A stretch of 40,549 bases of DNA from Clostridia bacterium (GCA_017467265.1 JAFTSO010000020.1:1-40549); one strand, 5' to 3'. Positions 26,707 through 34,863 are shown, counted from the first letter of the stretch. Notes: generated by a model from the sequence alone, not told the origin. Program-made: numbers and translations.

Positions 26707-26753
26707 AGCGAAAAAGTTTTTATATATTATATAAAAAAACGGAAATTTTGCTA

Positions 26754-26782
26754 TTGACAAACACATAAAAAGGGTGTATAAT
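26754..26782 (+). promoter_or_regulatory. Consensus sigma-A promoter for the MgtC-family gene
   Basis: TTGACA (26754-26759) and TATAAT (26777-26782) match consensus exactly, with a 17-bp spacer. The leader would be about 36 nt and contains AAGGAG. Confidence 0.93.
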
Positions 26783-26824
26783 GTCCGCATATTATAAAAC
26801 AGTAGGCAAGGAGAACAAGAAAAA

Positions 26825-27478
26825 TTGTTGGAATATAGAGAAGAATTTCGCATCCTTTTAGATTTACTTTTGTCGGTTATACTCGGTTTTGCAATCGGTT
26901 TCGAGCGAAAAATTCGCTCCAAAGAGGCAGGTATTCGTACGCACACGATCGTGTGTATGGGCTCTGCGTTGATGATGATCGTATCCAAATACGCCTTTGG
27001 TGATACGGCGGATACGGCGCGCGTTGCGGCGCAGATTGTCACGGGTATCGGCTTTTTAGGTGCAGGCATTATCGTATATAAGCGGCAAGAAGTGCGTGGG
27101 CTTACGACAGCGGCAGGCGTATGGGCAACGGCAGGCGTCGGTATGGCGTGCGGCGGTCAGCTTTACGTGATTGCAGTCGGCGCGGCGCTGATTATGATCG
27201 TTGCGCAGCTCATTTTTCATTTGCATTTGGGCATATTCCGCACAAAACGCTATTATTCAGTAAAGATCGAATTTTTGCAGACGGGCGAAGAAAATATGGT
27301 GATTAAACATCTGTTCGGGACGGATCGTTTTAATCAGTTGGTTATCAAACGCGAAAACGGGCAGGTCACGTATAGTGCGACGCTCAATACCGACAAAGAA
27401 TTTTCGTCCACACGTCTCAATGAGATTATGGCGGAACATTCGTTCATTTTATCCATTGAACGCTGCGATCAGGAGTAA
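26825..27478 (+). CDS. MgtC/SapB-family membrane protein
   Basis: The 217-residue protein has the MgtC domain in its first 135 residues, with about five membrane helices. Typical blocks are SVILGFAIGFERK...AGIRTHTIVCMGSAL, RVAAQIVTGIGFLGAGIIV, and VRGLTTAAGVWATAGVGMACG. The C-terminal part (about 140-217) resembles the small cytoplasmic ACT-like domain of longer family members. In pathogens MgtC inhibits the F-type ATP synthase and supports growth in low Mg2+; in other bacteria the role is uncertain. No ATG is suitably placed: TTG 26825 is 11 nt after AAGGAG (26808-26813) and gives the full N-terminal helix. The gene downstream starts 49 bp later and may be co-transcribed. Confidence 0.88.
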   Translation: MLEYREEFRILLDLLLSVILGFAIGFERKIRSKEAGIRTHTIVCMGSALMMIVSKYAFGDTADTARVAAQIVTGIGFLGAGIIVYKRQEVRGLTTAAGVWATAGVGMACGGQLYVIAVGAALIMIVAQLIFHLHLGIFRTKRYYSVKIEFLQTGEENMVIKHLFGTDRFNQLVIKRENGQVTYSATLNTDKEFSSTRLNEIMAEHSFILSIERCDQE

Positions 27479-27527
27479 AACAACACATACAGAGTAATAC
27501 ATATTGAGAGAATACAGGAGAGAAGTT

Positions 27528-29540
27528 ATGGAACGCATTTTGCCTAGCTATCCGTTGTTTGTTAAAGACCCGAATTTTTCATTGTGGTCTGCAACGGAAA
27601 ATTTGAACGACAAAGACGTGGAAACGTGGTTCGGTGAGAGCAAAAAAATTTACGGTTTCTTAAAAACGAAAGGGGAAACGTATTATTTTATGGGCAACGG
27701 GCAAAAATTTCTGCCCGTTGGCGCAAAAAAAGCGGAGCAAACAAAGATAAACGTGACGGCGTTTTCTACCGATTACGAATTTTTGTGTGGTGAAACGACG
27801 TTAAAACTGCGTTTTGTTTCCCCGTTGCCGCTTACCGATTTAGAGTTGTTGTCTATGCCCGTATGCTATCTTGATTACGAGATGGTCGGGGATAGCAATG
27901 CGGAAATTTCGCTCTTTATCAATCGAAATCTTTCGTATAACGATATTCCTGAAACGTTTGACAAACGCGTCCGTGGTGGCGTGGTGCAGATGGACGGCTT
28001 TGAGAGTGCCTTTTTTGGTTTACTCCGCCAGATGCCGATGTCGCCGAGTGCAGATTTTGGCGGCGCGGACTGGGGATATTATTATCTCACAGGCGAACAG
28101 GCGTGGATTTTAGACGAAAAAGAGCTTTTCGGGTATGTGGCGAACGGCTATCGCGGTTTTGTGGCGATCGACGACGAGAAATACATAGGCGCGATCAATA
28201 AGGCGGCAAAAGGGGCTATTTTACTTGGTTTTGACGATCGCGTTTCCATCGATTATTATGGGGATTATAAAAAAGGGTACTATTTAGAAAACCATACGAT
28301 TTTTGACGGTTTGAGCGAAACGTGGAATAATCGCGCTGCGATTGAGAGCAAGCTGTGTGCGTTTGAAAACGATCTGCTCTCCCGTGCCGCGCCGTATGGC
28401 GAGGCATACAAGAACGTCTTGTTTGCGTCTTTACGACAAAGTATTGCTGCGCACAAGCTCGTGAAAGATAACGACGGAAAAGTGCTGTGGCTGTCCAAAG
28501 AGTGCGGTTCTAACGGCTGTATTGCAACGGTGGACGTTTCCTATCCGTCGATGCCGCTCTTCCTTTTGTACGCACCCGAGCTGGTAAAGGGTATGATGCG
28601 CCCGATTTTGAAATTTGCGCGTATGCCCATTTGGACGTACGATTTTGCACCGCACGATGCAGGTACGTATCCCGTTTGCGGCGGTCAAGTGTACGGGATT
28701 AGTGAAGAACAAAACAAATATTTAGGCAGAATTTGCGAAGGGAATCTGTTCTCGACGGTAAAGACGCAAATTCCTTTCTATTTGCTGCCGAAAAATTATC
28801 CGCTGTACGATTTTAATATGCAAATGCCCGTGGAAGAATGCGCGAATATGCTGGTAATGTTCTTGGCGGTGTATGAGAAAGATCACGACCTTACGTTCTT
28901 TACAGAGAACAAAGATTTGTGTGAAAAATGGGTACAGTATCTCGTTAATTACGGCTTGAAACCGGGCAATCAGCTCTGCACAGACGATTTTGCAGGACAT
29001 CTCGAAAACAACGTAAATTTGGCGATTAAGGCAACGATCGGCATCGCGGCGTATGCTAAGCTCTTAAATGCGTTCGGCGAAACGGGCGAAAGTAAAAAAT
29101 ATCGCGCGATTGCGGACGGTTTTGCCAAAGAAATTTCCGCTTTTGCAGAAGATAAGACGCATTTGCCGTTGACGTGGGACAGCGGCGAAGAAACGTTCAG
29201 TTTGAAATACAATTTTGCCTTTGACAAAGTGCTTAGGCTGGGGTTGTTCGATCAGGCTTTGTTTGAAAAGGAAACCGATTATTATTTGACAAAGTCGGAG
29301 CGTTATTGCACGCCGCTTGACAGCCGTAAAATGTATGCCAAGAGCGACTGGCAGCTGTGGGTGGCGCGATTGACGGACGATATGGACAAACGCAGGGCAT
29401 TTATCGCAAAACTGGACGAATTTTTGAAAACCGCGCCCGACCGTGTGCCTTTTGGTGATTGGTTCGAGGCAGATAGTGGAGAATTCCATTATTTTAGAGC
29501 GCGCACCACGCAGGGTGGATGTTTTATTTTGTTGCTATAA
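27528..29540 (+). CDS. DUF4965/DUF1793 (glutaminase A-like) family protein
   Basis: The 670 residues match the glutaminase A (GtaA) architecture: an N-terminal beta-rich domain (DUF5127 region, about residues 5-250), then a DUF4965 region, then an (alpha/alpha)6-type DUF1793 domain. Diagnostic strings are LRQSIAAHKLVKD, LSKECGSNGCIATVDVSYPS, FAPHDAGTYPVCGGQVYG, MPVEECANMLVMF, and a C-terminal VPFGDWFEADSGE...RARTTQGG. Fungal GtaA hydrolyses glutamine, but many bacterial members sit with glycoside hydrolases and may act on sugars, so I leave the function open. No signal peptide is seen, unlike secreted fungal members. AGGAG (27516-27520) supports ATG 27528 over an upstream in-frame TTG. Confidence 0.82.
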   Translation: MERILPSYPLFVKDPNFSLWSATENLNDKDVETWFGESKKIYGFLKTKGETYYFMGNGQKFLPVGAKKAEQTKINVTAFSTDYEFLCGETTLKLRFVSPLPLTDLELLSMPVCYLDYEMVGDSNAEISLFINRNLSYNDIPETFDKRVRGGVVQMDGFESAFFGLLRQMPMSPSADFGGADWGYYYLTGEQAWILDEKELFGYVANGYRGFVAIDDEKYIGAINKAAKGAILLGFDDRVSIDYYGDYKKGYYLENHTIFDGLSETWNNRAAIESKLCAFENDLLSRAAPYGEAYKNVLFASLRQSIAAHKLVKDNDGKVLWLSKECGSNGCIATVDVSYPSMPLFLLYAPELVKGMMRPILKFARMPIWTYDFAPHDAGTYPVCGGQVYGISEEQNKYLGRICEGNLFSTVKTQIPFYLLPKNYPLYDFNMQMPVEECANMLVMFLAVYEKDHDLTFFTENKDLCEKWVQYLVNYGLKPGNQLCTDDFAGHLENNVNLAIKATIGIAAYAKLLNAFGETGESKKYRAIADGFAKEISAFAEDKTHLPLTWDSGEETFSLKYNFAFDKVLRLGLFDQALFEKETDYYLTKSERYCTPLDSRKMYAKSDWQLWVARLTDDMDKRRAFIAKLDEFLKTAPDRVPFGDWFEADSGEFHYFRARTTQGGCFILLL

Positions 29541-29544
29541 AGAA

Positions 29545-29574
29545 ATAAAAACGGCGGATTAAAACGATCCGCCG
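29545..29574 (-). terminator. Second minus-strand terminator after tRNA-Trp
   Basis: CGGCGGAT (29552-29559) and ATCCGCCG (29567-29574) form an 8-bp GC-rich stem. The T-rich tail is present only on the minus strand (A-rich bases 29543-29551 on plus). It probably backs up the first tRNA-Trp terminator and stops readthrough into the convergent gene. Confidence 0.65.
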
Positions 29575-29587
29575 AAAGCAAACAATA

Positions 29588-29622
29588 TAAAAAATAACCC
29601 CAAACCACCGATGGTGATTTGG
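29588..29622 (-). terminator. First minus-strand terminator after tRNA-Trp
   Basis: On the minus strand CCAAATCACC (29622 down to 29613) pairs with GGTGGTTTGG (29609 down to 29600); a C-A mismatch on plus becomes G-U on minus. It is followed by TTATTTTTTA. It starts 8 nt after the tRNA. Confidence 0.75.
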
Positions 29623-29629
29623 AGCTATT

Positions 29630-29703
29630 TGGCAGGGGCTATAAGAATTGAACTCATCTCATTGGTTTTGGAGACCAAGGCACAACCACTATACCAAACC
29701 CCT
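29630..29703 (-). tRNA. tRNA-Trp (anticodon CCA)
   Basis: Read on the minus strand, the cloverleaf has acceptor AGGGGTT/AGCCCCT and a D-stem GTAT/GTGC (with G-U pairs). The anticodon stem TTGGT/ACCAA carries loop CTCCAAA (anticodon CCA). The variable loop is TGAG and the T arm ATGAG/CTTAT has loop TTCAATT. Discriminator G and an encoded CCA end the gene. The weak D and T stems are typical of some Bacillota tRNA-Trp genes. Confidence 0.94.
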
Positions 29704-29716
29704 AGACAACGAGCCT

Positions 29717-29745
29717 ATTATATAACAAAAAAACGAGTTTGTCAA
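29717..29745 (-). promoter_or_regulatory. Consensus sigma-A promoter for tRNA-Trp
   Basis: On the minus strand TTGACA (29745-29740) and TATAAT (29722-29717) match consensus exactly with a 17-bp spacer, 13 nt before the tRNA 5' end. Confidence 0.93.
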
Positions 29746-29809
29746 TTGTTTTTAGGCGAATAGAGCGGAAAATTTCGTAAAGATAAAAAATATTTTTAGG
29801 CAGAGAACA

Positions 29810-30307
29810 ATGAGCGAAAAGAAAAGAGTGACTTTATATACGGACGGTGCTTGTTCGGGAAATCCGGGGCTTGGCGGCTACGGCGGTATTTTGATATACC
29901 AAGACGTGAAACGGGAGTATAGCGGCGCGGAAAAGCAGACGACGAATAACCGTATGGAGCTAATGGCGGTGATCGTGGGCTTAAAGCGGCTGAAATATCC
30001 GTGTATCGTAGATGTTTACAGTGATTCGGCATATACCGTCAACGCCTATCTTAACGGTTGGATTTACGCGTGGAAAAAGAGTGGTTGGAAAAAAGCGGAC
30101 AAAAAAGCGGTGCAAAACGTCGATCTTTGGGAAGAATTGTATGCGCTCACGCAGACGCATGAAGTCACTTTTCATAAGGTGGCAGGGCACGCGGATAACG
30201 AACTGAACAATCGCTGTGACGAGCTGGCGCGCGGTGCAATTGTCGAGCTTAGAAAAACGTTGCCACCCGAAGAGCTTTGCTCGGAAACACCGACGGAAAA
30301 CGCATAA
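29810..30307 (+). CDS. rnhA: Ribonuclease HI
   Basis: RNase HI cleaves RNA in RNA-DNA hybrids, including R-loops and primers. The 165-residue protein has the full DEDD active site: Asp in YTDGACSGNPG, Glu in NNRMELMAV, Asp in VYSDSAYTVNAYLNGW, and the final HxxxxxN...D region in VAGHADNELNNRCDELA. Length and order match the family, with a short extra C-terminal tail. The ribosome site is weak (AGGCAGAG). No clear promoter is visible in the 64 bp between the divergent tRNA-Trp promoter and the ATG. It is 60 bp upstream of the broken VTT-domain gene. Confidence 0.96.
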   Translation: MSEKKRVTLYTDGACSGNPGLGGYGGILIYQDVKREYSGAEKQTTNNRMELMAVIVGLKRLKYPCIVDVYSDSAYTVNAYLNGWIYAWKKSGWKKADKKAVQNVDLWEELYALTQTHEVTFHKVAGHADNELNNRCDELARGAIVELRKTLPPEELCSETPTENA

Positions 30308-30367
30308 AACCGTTTGCCTTGTAAATACTATATAAGACGAAAACAGTTGTTATATAGTAGGGGTAAA

Positions 30368-31290
30368 ATGGCAGAAAACAAACAGAACAACAAAGACAGA
30401 GCAAAGAGCGACGTGCCCTTTTGTTCGGTCTTTTTTCTTTTATCTTTGGCGTGTATTGTTTTTGGAGTGCTGTTGCTTGCGGAATGGAACGGGCGCGGCG
30501 TAGCCTACGTGCCTATCTGGATCTCGCTGTTTACGTTGGGGATTTGTGCGTGGTACGTCTTTTCTGTTATGTCCGTATTTCGCGGTAAGGAAAGGGTGCT
30601 GAAAACGTCTTTAAGTGCGTACGTATTCGTGCTGTTCTGTCTTGTGCTTGTATTTATATTACAAAAAACAGGGTTCTTTTTCGTTTTACGTGACGAAAAA
30701 CTGTTGCAGGAATATTTGCAAAAGGCAGGGTATGGATGCCGCTGTTGTATATTTTATTGCAGTTTTTACAGGTTGTTGTTTTGCCGATCCCCAGCATTGT
30801 TTCCACCCTCGCAGGGCTTGCACTGTTTGGTGCGGTGAAAACGCTCCTGTATAGCTTTGTCGGCATTGCGCTCGGCTCATTTTTTGCCTTTTGGATAGGG
30901 CGAAAATTAGGAAATCGGGCAGTGGCGTGGATGGTGGGCGAAGAAACGCTACGAAAATGGCAAAAAAAATTAAAGGGTAAAGACCGTTTGTTTTTGACGT
31001 TGATGTTTTTATTGCCATTGTTTCCCGACGATATTTTATGTTTTTTAGCAGGGTTATCCACGATGGGCTGGGGATATTTTACGTTTGTAATTTTACTTTC
31101 GCGCGCCTTGGCGCTTTCCACTACTTGCTTTTCTGTTGATTTCATCCCGTTTACTACGTGGTGGGGAGGTTTGTTTTGGGTGCTTTTTGCGATAATTTTG
31201 ATTGTTATTTTTGTGTTTATTTATAAGAATTTGGATAAAATTCAGCAAAAAATCGATCGAATAAAAGCAAAAATAAGAAAAAAAAGATAG
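30368..31290 (+). pseudogene. VTT/DedA-type (TVP38/TMEM64-like) membrane protein, split by a -1 frameshift
   Basis: Two overlapping frames together make one VTT-domain protein. The first (from ATG 30368) gives a lysine-rich start, three membrane helices and FFVLRDEKLLQEYLQKAG. The second (open from 30694, ATG 30736) continues with WMPLLYILLQFLQVVVLPIPS...AGLALFG, GSFFAFWIGRKLG, and the family's LPLFPDDILCFLAGLS. Family members run QKAG...W.PLLYILLQ without a break. Adding one G to the GGG at 30728-30730 would restore AGVWMPLL in one frame of about 308 residues. The first frame otherwise runs on into an unrelated Cys-rich tail to 30838. It may be a recent loss, a sequencing error, or rescued by restart at ATG 30736. 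Confidence 0.75.
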
Positions 31291-31337
31291 TGAAATAATT
31301 TTTTTACTAAAAACGCAAATTATTTTTTGCAATATCC

Positions 31338-31366
31338 TTGCAATTTATGGCGTTTTGCTGTATAAT
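31338..31366 (+). promoter_or_regulatory. Promoter of the biotin-dependent carboxyltransferase/sodium-pump operon
   Basis: TTGCAA (31338-31343) and a perfect TATAAT (31361-31366) have a 17-bp spacer. The predicted start is near 31373, just upstream of an 18-bp palindrome. It likely drives the five genes to 36297, as gaps within them are 9-26 bp. Confidence 0.85.
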
Positions 31367-31382
31367 GGTAATTGGTCGAAAC

Positions 31383-31400
31383 TTGGCAAAATTTTGCCAA
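31383..31400. promoter_or_regulatory. Operator-like 18-bp perfect palindrome downstream of promoter
   Basis: TTGGCAAAATTTTGCCAA is a perfect inverted repeat located about +11 to +28 relative to the predicted transcription start, 46 bp before the first ATG. Position and symmetry fit a repressor site. It has a Rex-like TTG...CAA outline but does not match the TTGTGA half-site. I cannot name the regulator. Confidence 0.5.
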
Positions 31401-31445
31401 AAATAAGAATTTTTAGGACAAAAGGATTTTCTTGGAGGGATTCAA

Positions 31446-32819
31446 ATGGATAAAATTCAGTTGCTGCAAGAAAGAAAAACGAGGATCGCAAACGTAGGTC
31501 AGGACATCAGAAAAGACATTGCGGCGATCGTGGACGAAGAGAGCTTTGTGGAGCTTTCCGCGTTTAGTTTTTCCAAGAACGAATTTTACGGGGAAAATGC
31601 CGAAGGTGAAGGCGTAGTCACTGGCTATGCTACGATCGACGGGTATCCGTATTATATCGTCGCGCAGAATTTTAAGGTACTAGACGGAGGTGTTTCCAAG
31701 GCGAGCTGTGATAAGATTGTAAAATGCATGAACGCAGCGGAAAAGAACTCGACGCCCATTGTGTATCTACTTAATACGCACGGCGTACAGGTAGGCGAAA
31801 GCGTGACGGTGCTTGAAGGCTTGGCAAACGTGCTGATGAAAGCAACGCAGCTCGACGTGAGCGGTGGTGTTTCGCAATATGTGATTGTGAACGGCGAAGT
31901 GTACGGCGCGGCGGCGATTCTTGCGGCGATCGCAGATTTCACGTTCTTTGTGAAAAATAAGAGTGTGTTAGCGATCAACAGCCCCTTTGTTTTGTCTGCA
32001 AAAGCAGGCAAAAACTTGACGAAGGAAGAGGTTGGCGGCGCAAACGCGCTCGACAAAACAGGCGTTGTGTCGCTGGAAGTGGAAAATCTGGCAGATGCAC
32101 GCGATAAGATTATCAGCATTAACGATCTTCTCCGTGTGGGTATGGTCGATGCGGAATTGAACGAAAGTGCGCCTATACTGAACGAAAGTGTGACGGTTGA
32201 TAACTTGCTCACTATCTTTGAAAATCCTATCGAAATCAATGCAAATTACGAGCCTGAGATTAAAACGGTAATCGGCAGAATTGGCGGTATTTCGGTTGCG
32301 GCGGCTATTTTTGACGGCGGTGATAATGGTGTGGAGTTGACGGTGGCAAAAATGGACAAAATGGTTCGATTTGCATCGCTTGCCAACGCACACAACTTGC
32401 CGTTTATCACTTTCACGGATACGAAAGGGCTTTGTCCCTGCGCTTGCGCGAATAACAGTCGCTTGCTGAAAGCTACGGCAGAATATCTTGAATATTTCAG
32501 TTATATTACCGCACCGAAGATTTCGGTTGTATATAAAAAGGCAATCGGTCTTGGATATTCGCTGTTTGCATCCAAATCCGTCGGTTTTGATTACGCTTGC
32601 GCGTTTGCAAACGCAAAGATCGCGCTGTTCGACAGCGTACAGGGCGCACAGATCGAGCTTGGAAATGAACAAGCGGACAAAGCTGCGCTCGCGGCAAAAT
32701 ACGCGGACGAAAATTCCGATCCGATCAACGCTGCGAAAGATGGTTCTATCGATGCGATCGTAGAGCCGCAATTTATCAAACAATACCTGATTGCTTCCTT
32801 GCAAATGTTGATTGGGTAA
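31446..32819 (+). CDS. Divergent acyl-CoA-type carboxyltransferase (MmdA/12S-like)
   Basis: The 457-residue protein has the two crotonase-fold halves of acyl-CoA carboxyltransferases (MmdA, PccB, transcarboxylase 12S). These show EGEGVVTGYATIDGYPYYI near residue 55, the DGGVSKASCDKIVKCM block, and in the second half FTDTKGLCP, APKISVVYKKAIGLGYSLF and NAKIALFDSVQGAQIE. Canonical MmdA proteins carry SGGARIQEG in the first half; here the place reads THGVQVGES. The GFLPGTxQE motif of the second half becomes KGLCPCACANNS. It is about 50 residues shorter than usual. Activity as a carboxyl exchanger is therefore uncertain. GGAGGG precedes the ATG; it is first in the five-gene operon. Confidence 0.8.
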   Translation: MDKIQLLQERKTRIANVGQDIRKDIAAIVDEESFVELSAFSFSKNEFYGENAEGEGVVTGYATIDGYPYYIVAQNFKVLDGGVSKASCDKIVKCMNAAEKNSTPIVYLLNTHGVQVGESVTVLEGLANVLMKATQLDVSGGVSQYVIVNGEVYGAAAILAAIADFTFFVKNKSVLAINSPFVLSAKAGKNLTKEEVGGANALDKTGVVSLEVENLADARDKIISINDLLRVGMVDAELNESAPILNESVTVDNLLTIFENPIEINANYEPEIKTVIGRIGGISVAAAIFDGGDNGVELTVAKMDKMVRFASLANAHNLPFITFTDTKGLCPCACANNSRLLKATAEYLEYFSYITAPKISVVYKKAIGLGYSLFASKSVGFDYACAFANAKIALFDSVQGAQIELGNEQADKAALAAKYADENSDPINAAKDGSIDAIVEPQFIKQYLIASLQMLIG

Positions 32820-32828
32820 GGAGGAGCT

Positions 32829-33191
32829 ATGGCATTGAATTTATTAACAAGTGCGACGGACAAAACGCGCGAATTTAGCAACGTAGGCGAGGCGACTTTG
32901 TATGCAATACTCGGTTTTCTCGTTGTATTCGTCGGTATCGCGTTTTTGATCTTTGTCGTTTGGCTGGTGGGCAAGATTATGTCAAAGGCGACGGGGCAGA
33001 TGAAAACGAAAGTGAAGGCAGAGCCCAAACCGCAGACGAAATCAGCACCGCAGGCAGTTTCCGCTCCGCAGTCGTCAGACGACGAAATCACGGACGAAAC
33101 GCTGGCGGTCATTACGGCGGCTATCATGGCGTATTATCAGCAAAACAACCCGAAATGTGAATTTACGGTCAAGAGAATTAAGAGAATTTAA
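32829..33191 (+). CDS. oadG: OadG-like gamma subunit of a sodium-pump decarboxylase
   Basis: This is a small 120-residue membrane protein with one helix (about residues 24-48, LYAILGFLVVFVGIAFLIFVVWL), a charged Pro/Gln linker, and a C-terminal block ETLAVITAAIMAYYQQ...FTVKRIKRI. This end matches the OadG/MmdD family (AAIxAYL...F.VRSIRR). In oxaloacetate decarboxylase the gamma subunit holds the complex together and binds Zn2+. Sequence alone is weak, but its place between a carboxyltransferase and a biotin carrier makes the call firm. AAGGAGGAG precedes the ATG. Confidence 0.87.
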   Translation: MALNLLTSATDKTREFSNVGEATLYAILGFLVVFVGIAFLIFVVWLVGKIMSKATGQMKTKVKAEPKPQTKSAPQAVSAPQSSDDEITDETLAVITAAIMAYYQQNNPKCEFTVKRIKRI

Positions 33192-33202
33192 GGAGAAAAA
33201 TT

Positions 33203-33598
33203 ATGCGTAATTTTGTTATCACGGTAAACGGTAAATCTTATGAAGTAGGCGTAGAGGAAGTGGGCGCAACGTCCGCTCCCGTAGTTTCGACGGTAAAGGC
33301 TGCACCTGTTGCGGCTGCACCTGTAGCAGCTCCCGTTGCTCCTGTTGCAGCGCCTGCGGCTGCGCCCAAAGCGGTTGCTCCTGCAAATGGTGAAAAAGTG
33401 CTTTCCCCGTTCCCCGGGCTTATTAAAAACTTGCTCGTAGCAGAAGGCACGAGCGTGAAAAAAGATCAGCCGATCCTTGTTTTGGAAGCGATGAAGATGG
33501 ACAACGACATCACCGCACCTTGCGACGGCGTTGTTAGTTTTCAGGTGGTCAAGGGCGCAAACGTTGAATCGGACGCAGTTTTGGCTGTAATCGGTTAA
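33203..33598 (+). CDS. Biotin carboxyl carrier protein (GcdC/MmdC/1.3S-like)
   Basis: The 131-residue protein has a short N-terminal beta segment (FVITVNGKSYEVGVEE), an Ala/Pro/Val hinge (about residues 24-62), and a biotinyl domain with EAMKMDN, whose Lys98 is the expected biotinylation site. The layout is that of decarboxylase carriers (GcdC, MmdC) and of the transcarboxylase 1.3S subunit. The flexible hinge lets biotin travel between active sites. As neither carboxyltransferase gene in the operon has its own biotin domain, this small protein probably serves both. AAGGAGAA precedes the ATG. Confidence 0.93.
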   Translation: MRNFVITVNGKSYEVGVEEVGATSAPVVSTVKAAPVAAAPVAAPVAPVAAPAAAPKAVAPANGEKVLSPFPGLIKNLLVAEGTSVKKDQPILVLEAMKMDNDITAPCDGVVSFQVVKGANVESDAVLAVIG

Positions 33599-33624
33599 GA
33601 ATAATAGAATAAGGAGTTTCTATT

Positions 33625-34845
33625 ATGTGTATAAATTTAATCGCGAATTTCGGGGATATGTTCAAAAACTTATGGAATTCGTTGGGCTTTAATAGCGGAT
33701 CGTTTGCAGATACGTGGCCGAACTACGTTATGATTCTCATTTCGTTCGTGCTGATGTATCTCGCGATCGTAAAGAAATTTGAACCGCTTCTCTTATTGCC
33801 TATCGCGTTCGGTATGTTCTTGATCAATCTTCCTGGGGCTTATAACGTAGTGTGGGGAACGTACGCCGAAGGGGCGGAACACACCTATGAAAACGTGCAG
33901 AACAGGGGACTGTTGTGGTACTTGTTCTACGGCGTTCAGAACGTAATTTATCCGCCGCTCATTTTCCTTGGTATCGGTGCAATGACCGACTTTGGTCCGC
34001 TCATTTCCAACCCGAAGAGTATGATTATCGGTGCGGCGGCGCAGCTTGGCGTATTCTTAACGCTGATTGCGGCGTCTGTTATCGGTTTCAACGTTGCGGC
34101 GGCAGCGTCCATTGCCATCATCGGCGGTGCGGACGGTCCTACGGCTATCTACGTCACGCAAAAAATGTCGGCGTGGTCGATGTTTAACGGCAAATCCATC
34201 GATTTACTTTCGGCAATTGCGGTTGCTGCATATTCGTATATGGCGCTTATTCCCATTATACAAAAGCCGATTATGCGTTTGCTTGTTCCCAAAAAGGAAC
34301 GTCAAATCAAAATGAAACCGCTCCGTTCGGTAAGCAAAGTGGAGAAGATTATTTTCCCGATCTTGGTGACACTCGTTGTCGGTATTTTGTTGCCTGACGC
34401 CGTGCCTTTACTTGGTATGCTGATGCTTGGTAATTTGCTCAAAGAATGCGGTGTATGCGACAGACTTTCTTCGCAGGCACAAAATGGTTTGATGAACACT
34501 GTCACCATCTTTTTGGGTGTTTCCGTGGGCTGTAAAGCATACGGCGGCACGTTCTTGCAGTTGAGCACGCTCGGTATTATTGGGCTTGGTTTGGTTGCGT
34601 TTGCGTGCGGTACGATCGGCGGCTTGCTGGTGGCAAGACTGATGTGCAAGCTCTCGGGCGGCAAAATCAATCCTTTGATCGGTAGTGCAGGCGTTTCGGC
34701 CGTCCCTATGGCGGCGCGTATTTCCGAGGATGTCGGACGCGAAGAGGATCCCAGTAATCATTTGTTAATGCACGCGATGGGGCCTAATGTTGCAGGCGTT
34801 ATCGGTTCGGCTATTGCGGCAGGTTTCCTGCTTGCGATTATTTAA
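33625..34845 (+). CDS. oadB: Sodium-pump decarboxylase beta subunit (OadB/MmdB/GcdB)
   Basis: This integral membrane protein decarboxylates carboxybiotin and couples it to Na+ export. The 406 residues have about nine to ten helices and the family's signature stretches: PPLIFLGIGAMTDFGPL, SIAIIGGADGPTAIYVT (with the Na+-site Asp), IAVAAYSYMALIPIIQ, MLGNLLKECGV, and NPLIGSAGVSAVPMAARI near the C-terminus. All match OadB closely. The N-terminal 30 residues (INLIANFGDMFKNLW) form an amphipathic extension. AAGGAGTTT lies before ATG 33625. It is the fourth gene of the operon. Confidence 0.96.
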   Translation: MCINLIANFGDMFKNLWNSLGFNSGSFADTWPNYVMILISFVLMYLAIVKKFEPLLLLPIAFGMFLINLPGAYNVVWGTYAEGAEHTYENVQNRGLLWYLFYGVQNVIYPPLIFLGIGAMTDFGPLISNPKSMIIGAAAQLGVFLTLIAASVIGFNVAAAASIAIIGGADGPTAIYVTQKMSAWSMFNGKSIDLLSAIAVAAYSYMALIPIIQKPIMRLLVPKKERQIKMKPLRSVSKVEKIIFPILVTLVVGILLPDAVPLLGMLMLGNLLKECGVCDRLSSQAQNGLMNTVTIFLGVSVGCKAYGGTFLQLSTLGIIGLGLVAFACGTIGGLLVARLMCKLSGGKINPLIGSAGVSAVPMAARISEDVGREEDPSNHLLMHAMGPNVAGVIGSAIAAGFLLAII

Positions 34846-34863
34846 CCTACGAGGTGAAAAATT

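Noticed and set aside
26710..26745. Terminator after the ABC transporter
   Set aside because: The only hairpin is A/T-only with a bulge and no clear tail; too weak to call.
29552..29574. Plus-strand terminator for the DUF4965-family gene
   Set aside because: The GC-rich hairpin has no T tract on the plus strand; the T tract is on the minus strand, so it is assigned to tRNA-Trp.
30660..30740. Programmed -1 frameshifting in the VTT-domain gene
   Set aside because: No X-XXY-YYZ slippery heptamer and no obvious downstream stem; a one-base loss at GGG explains it more simply.
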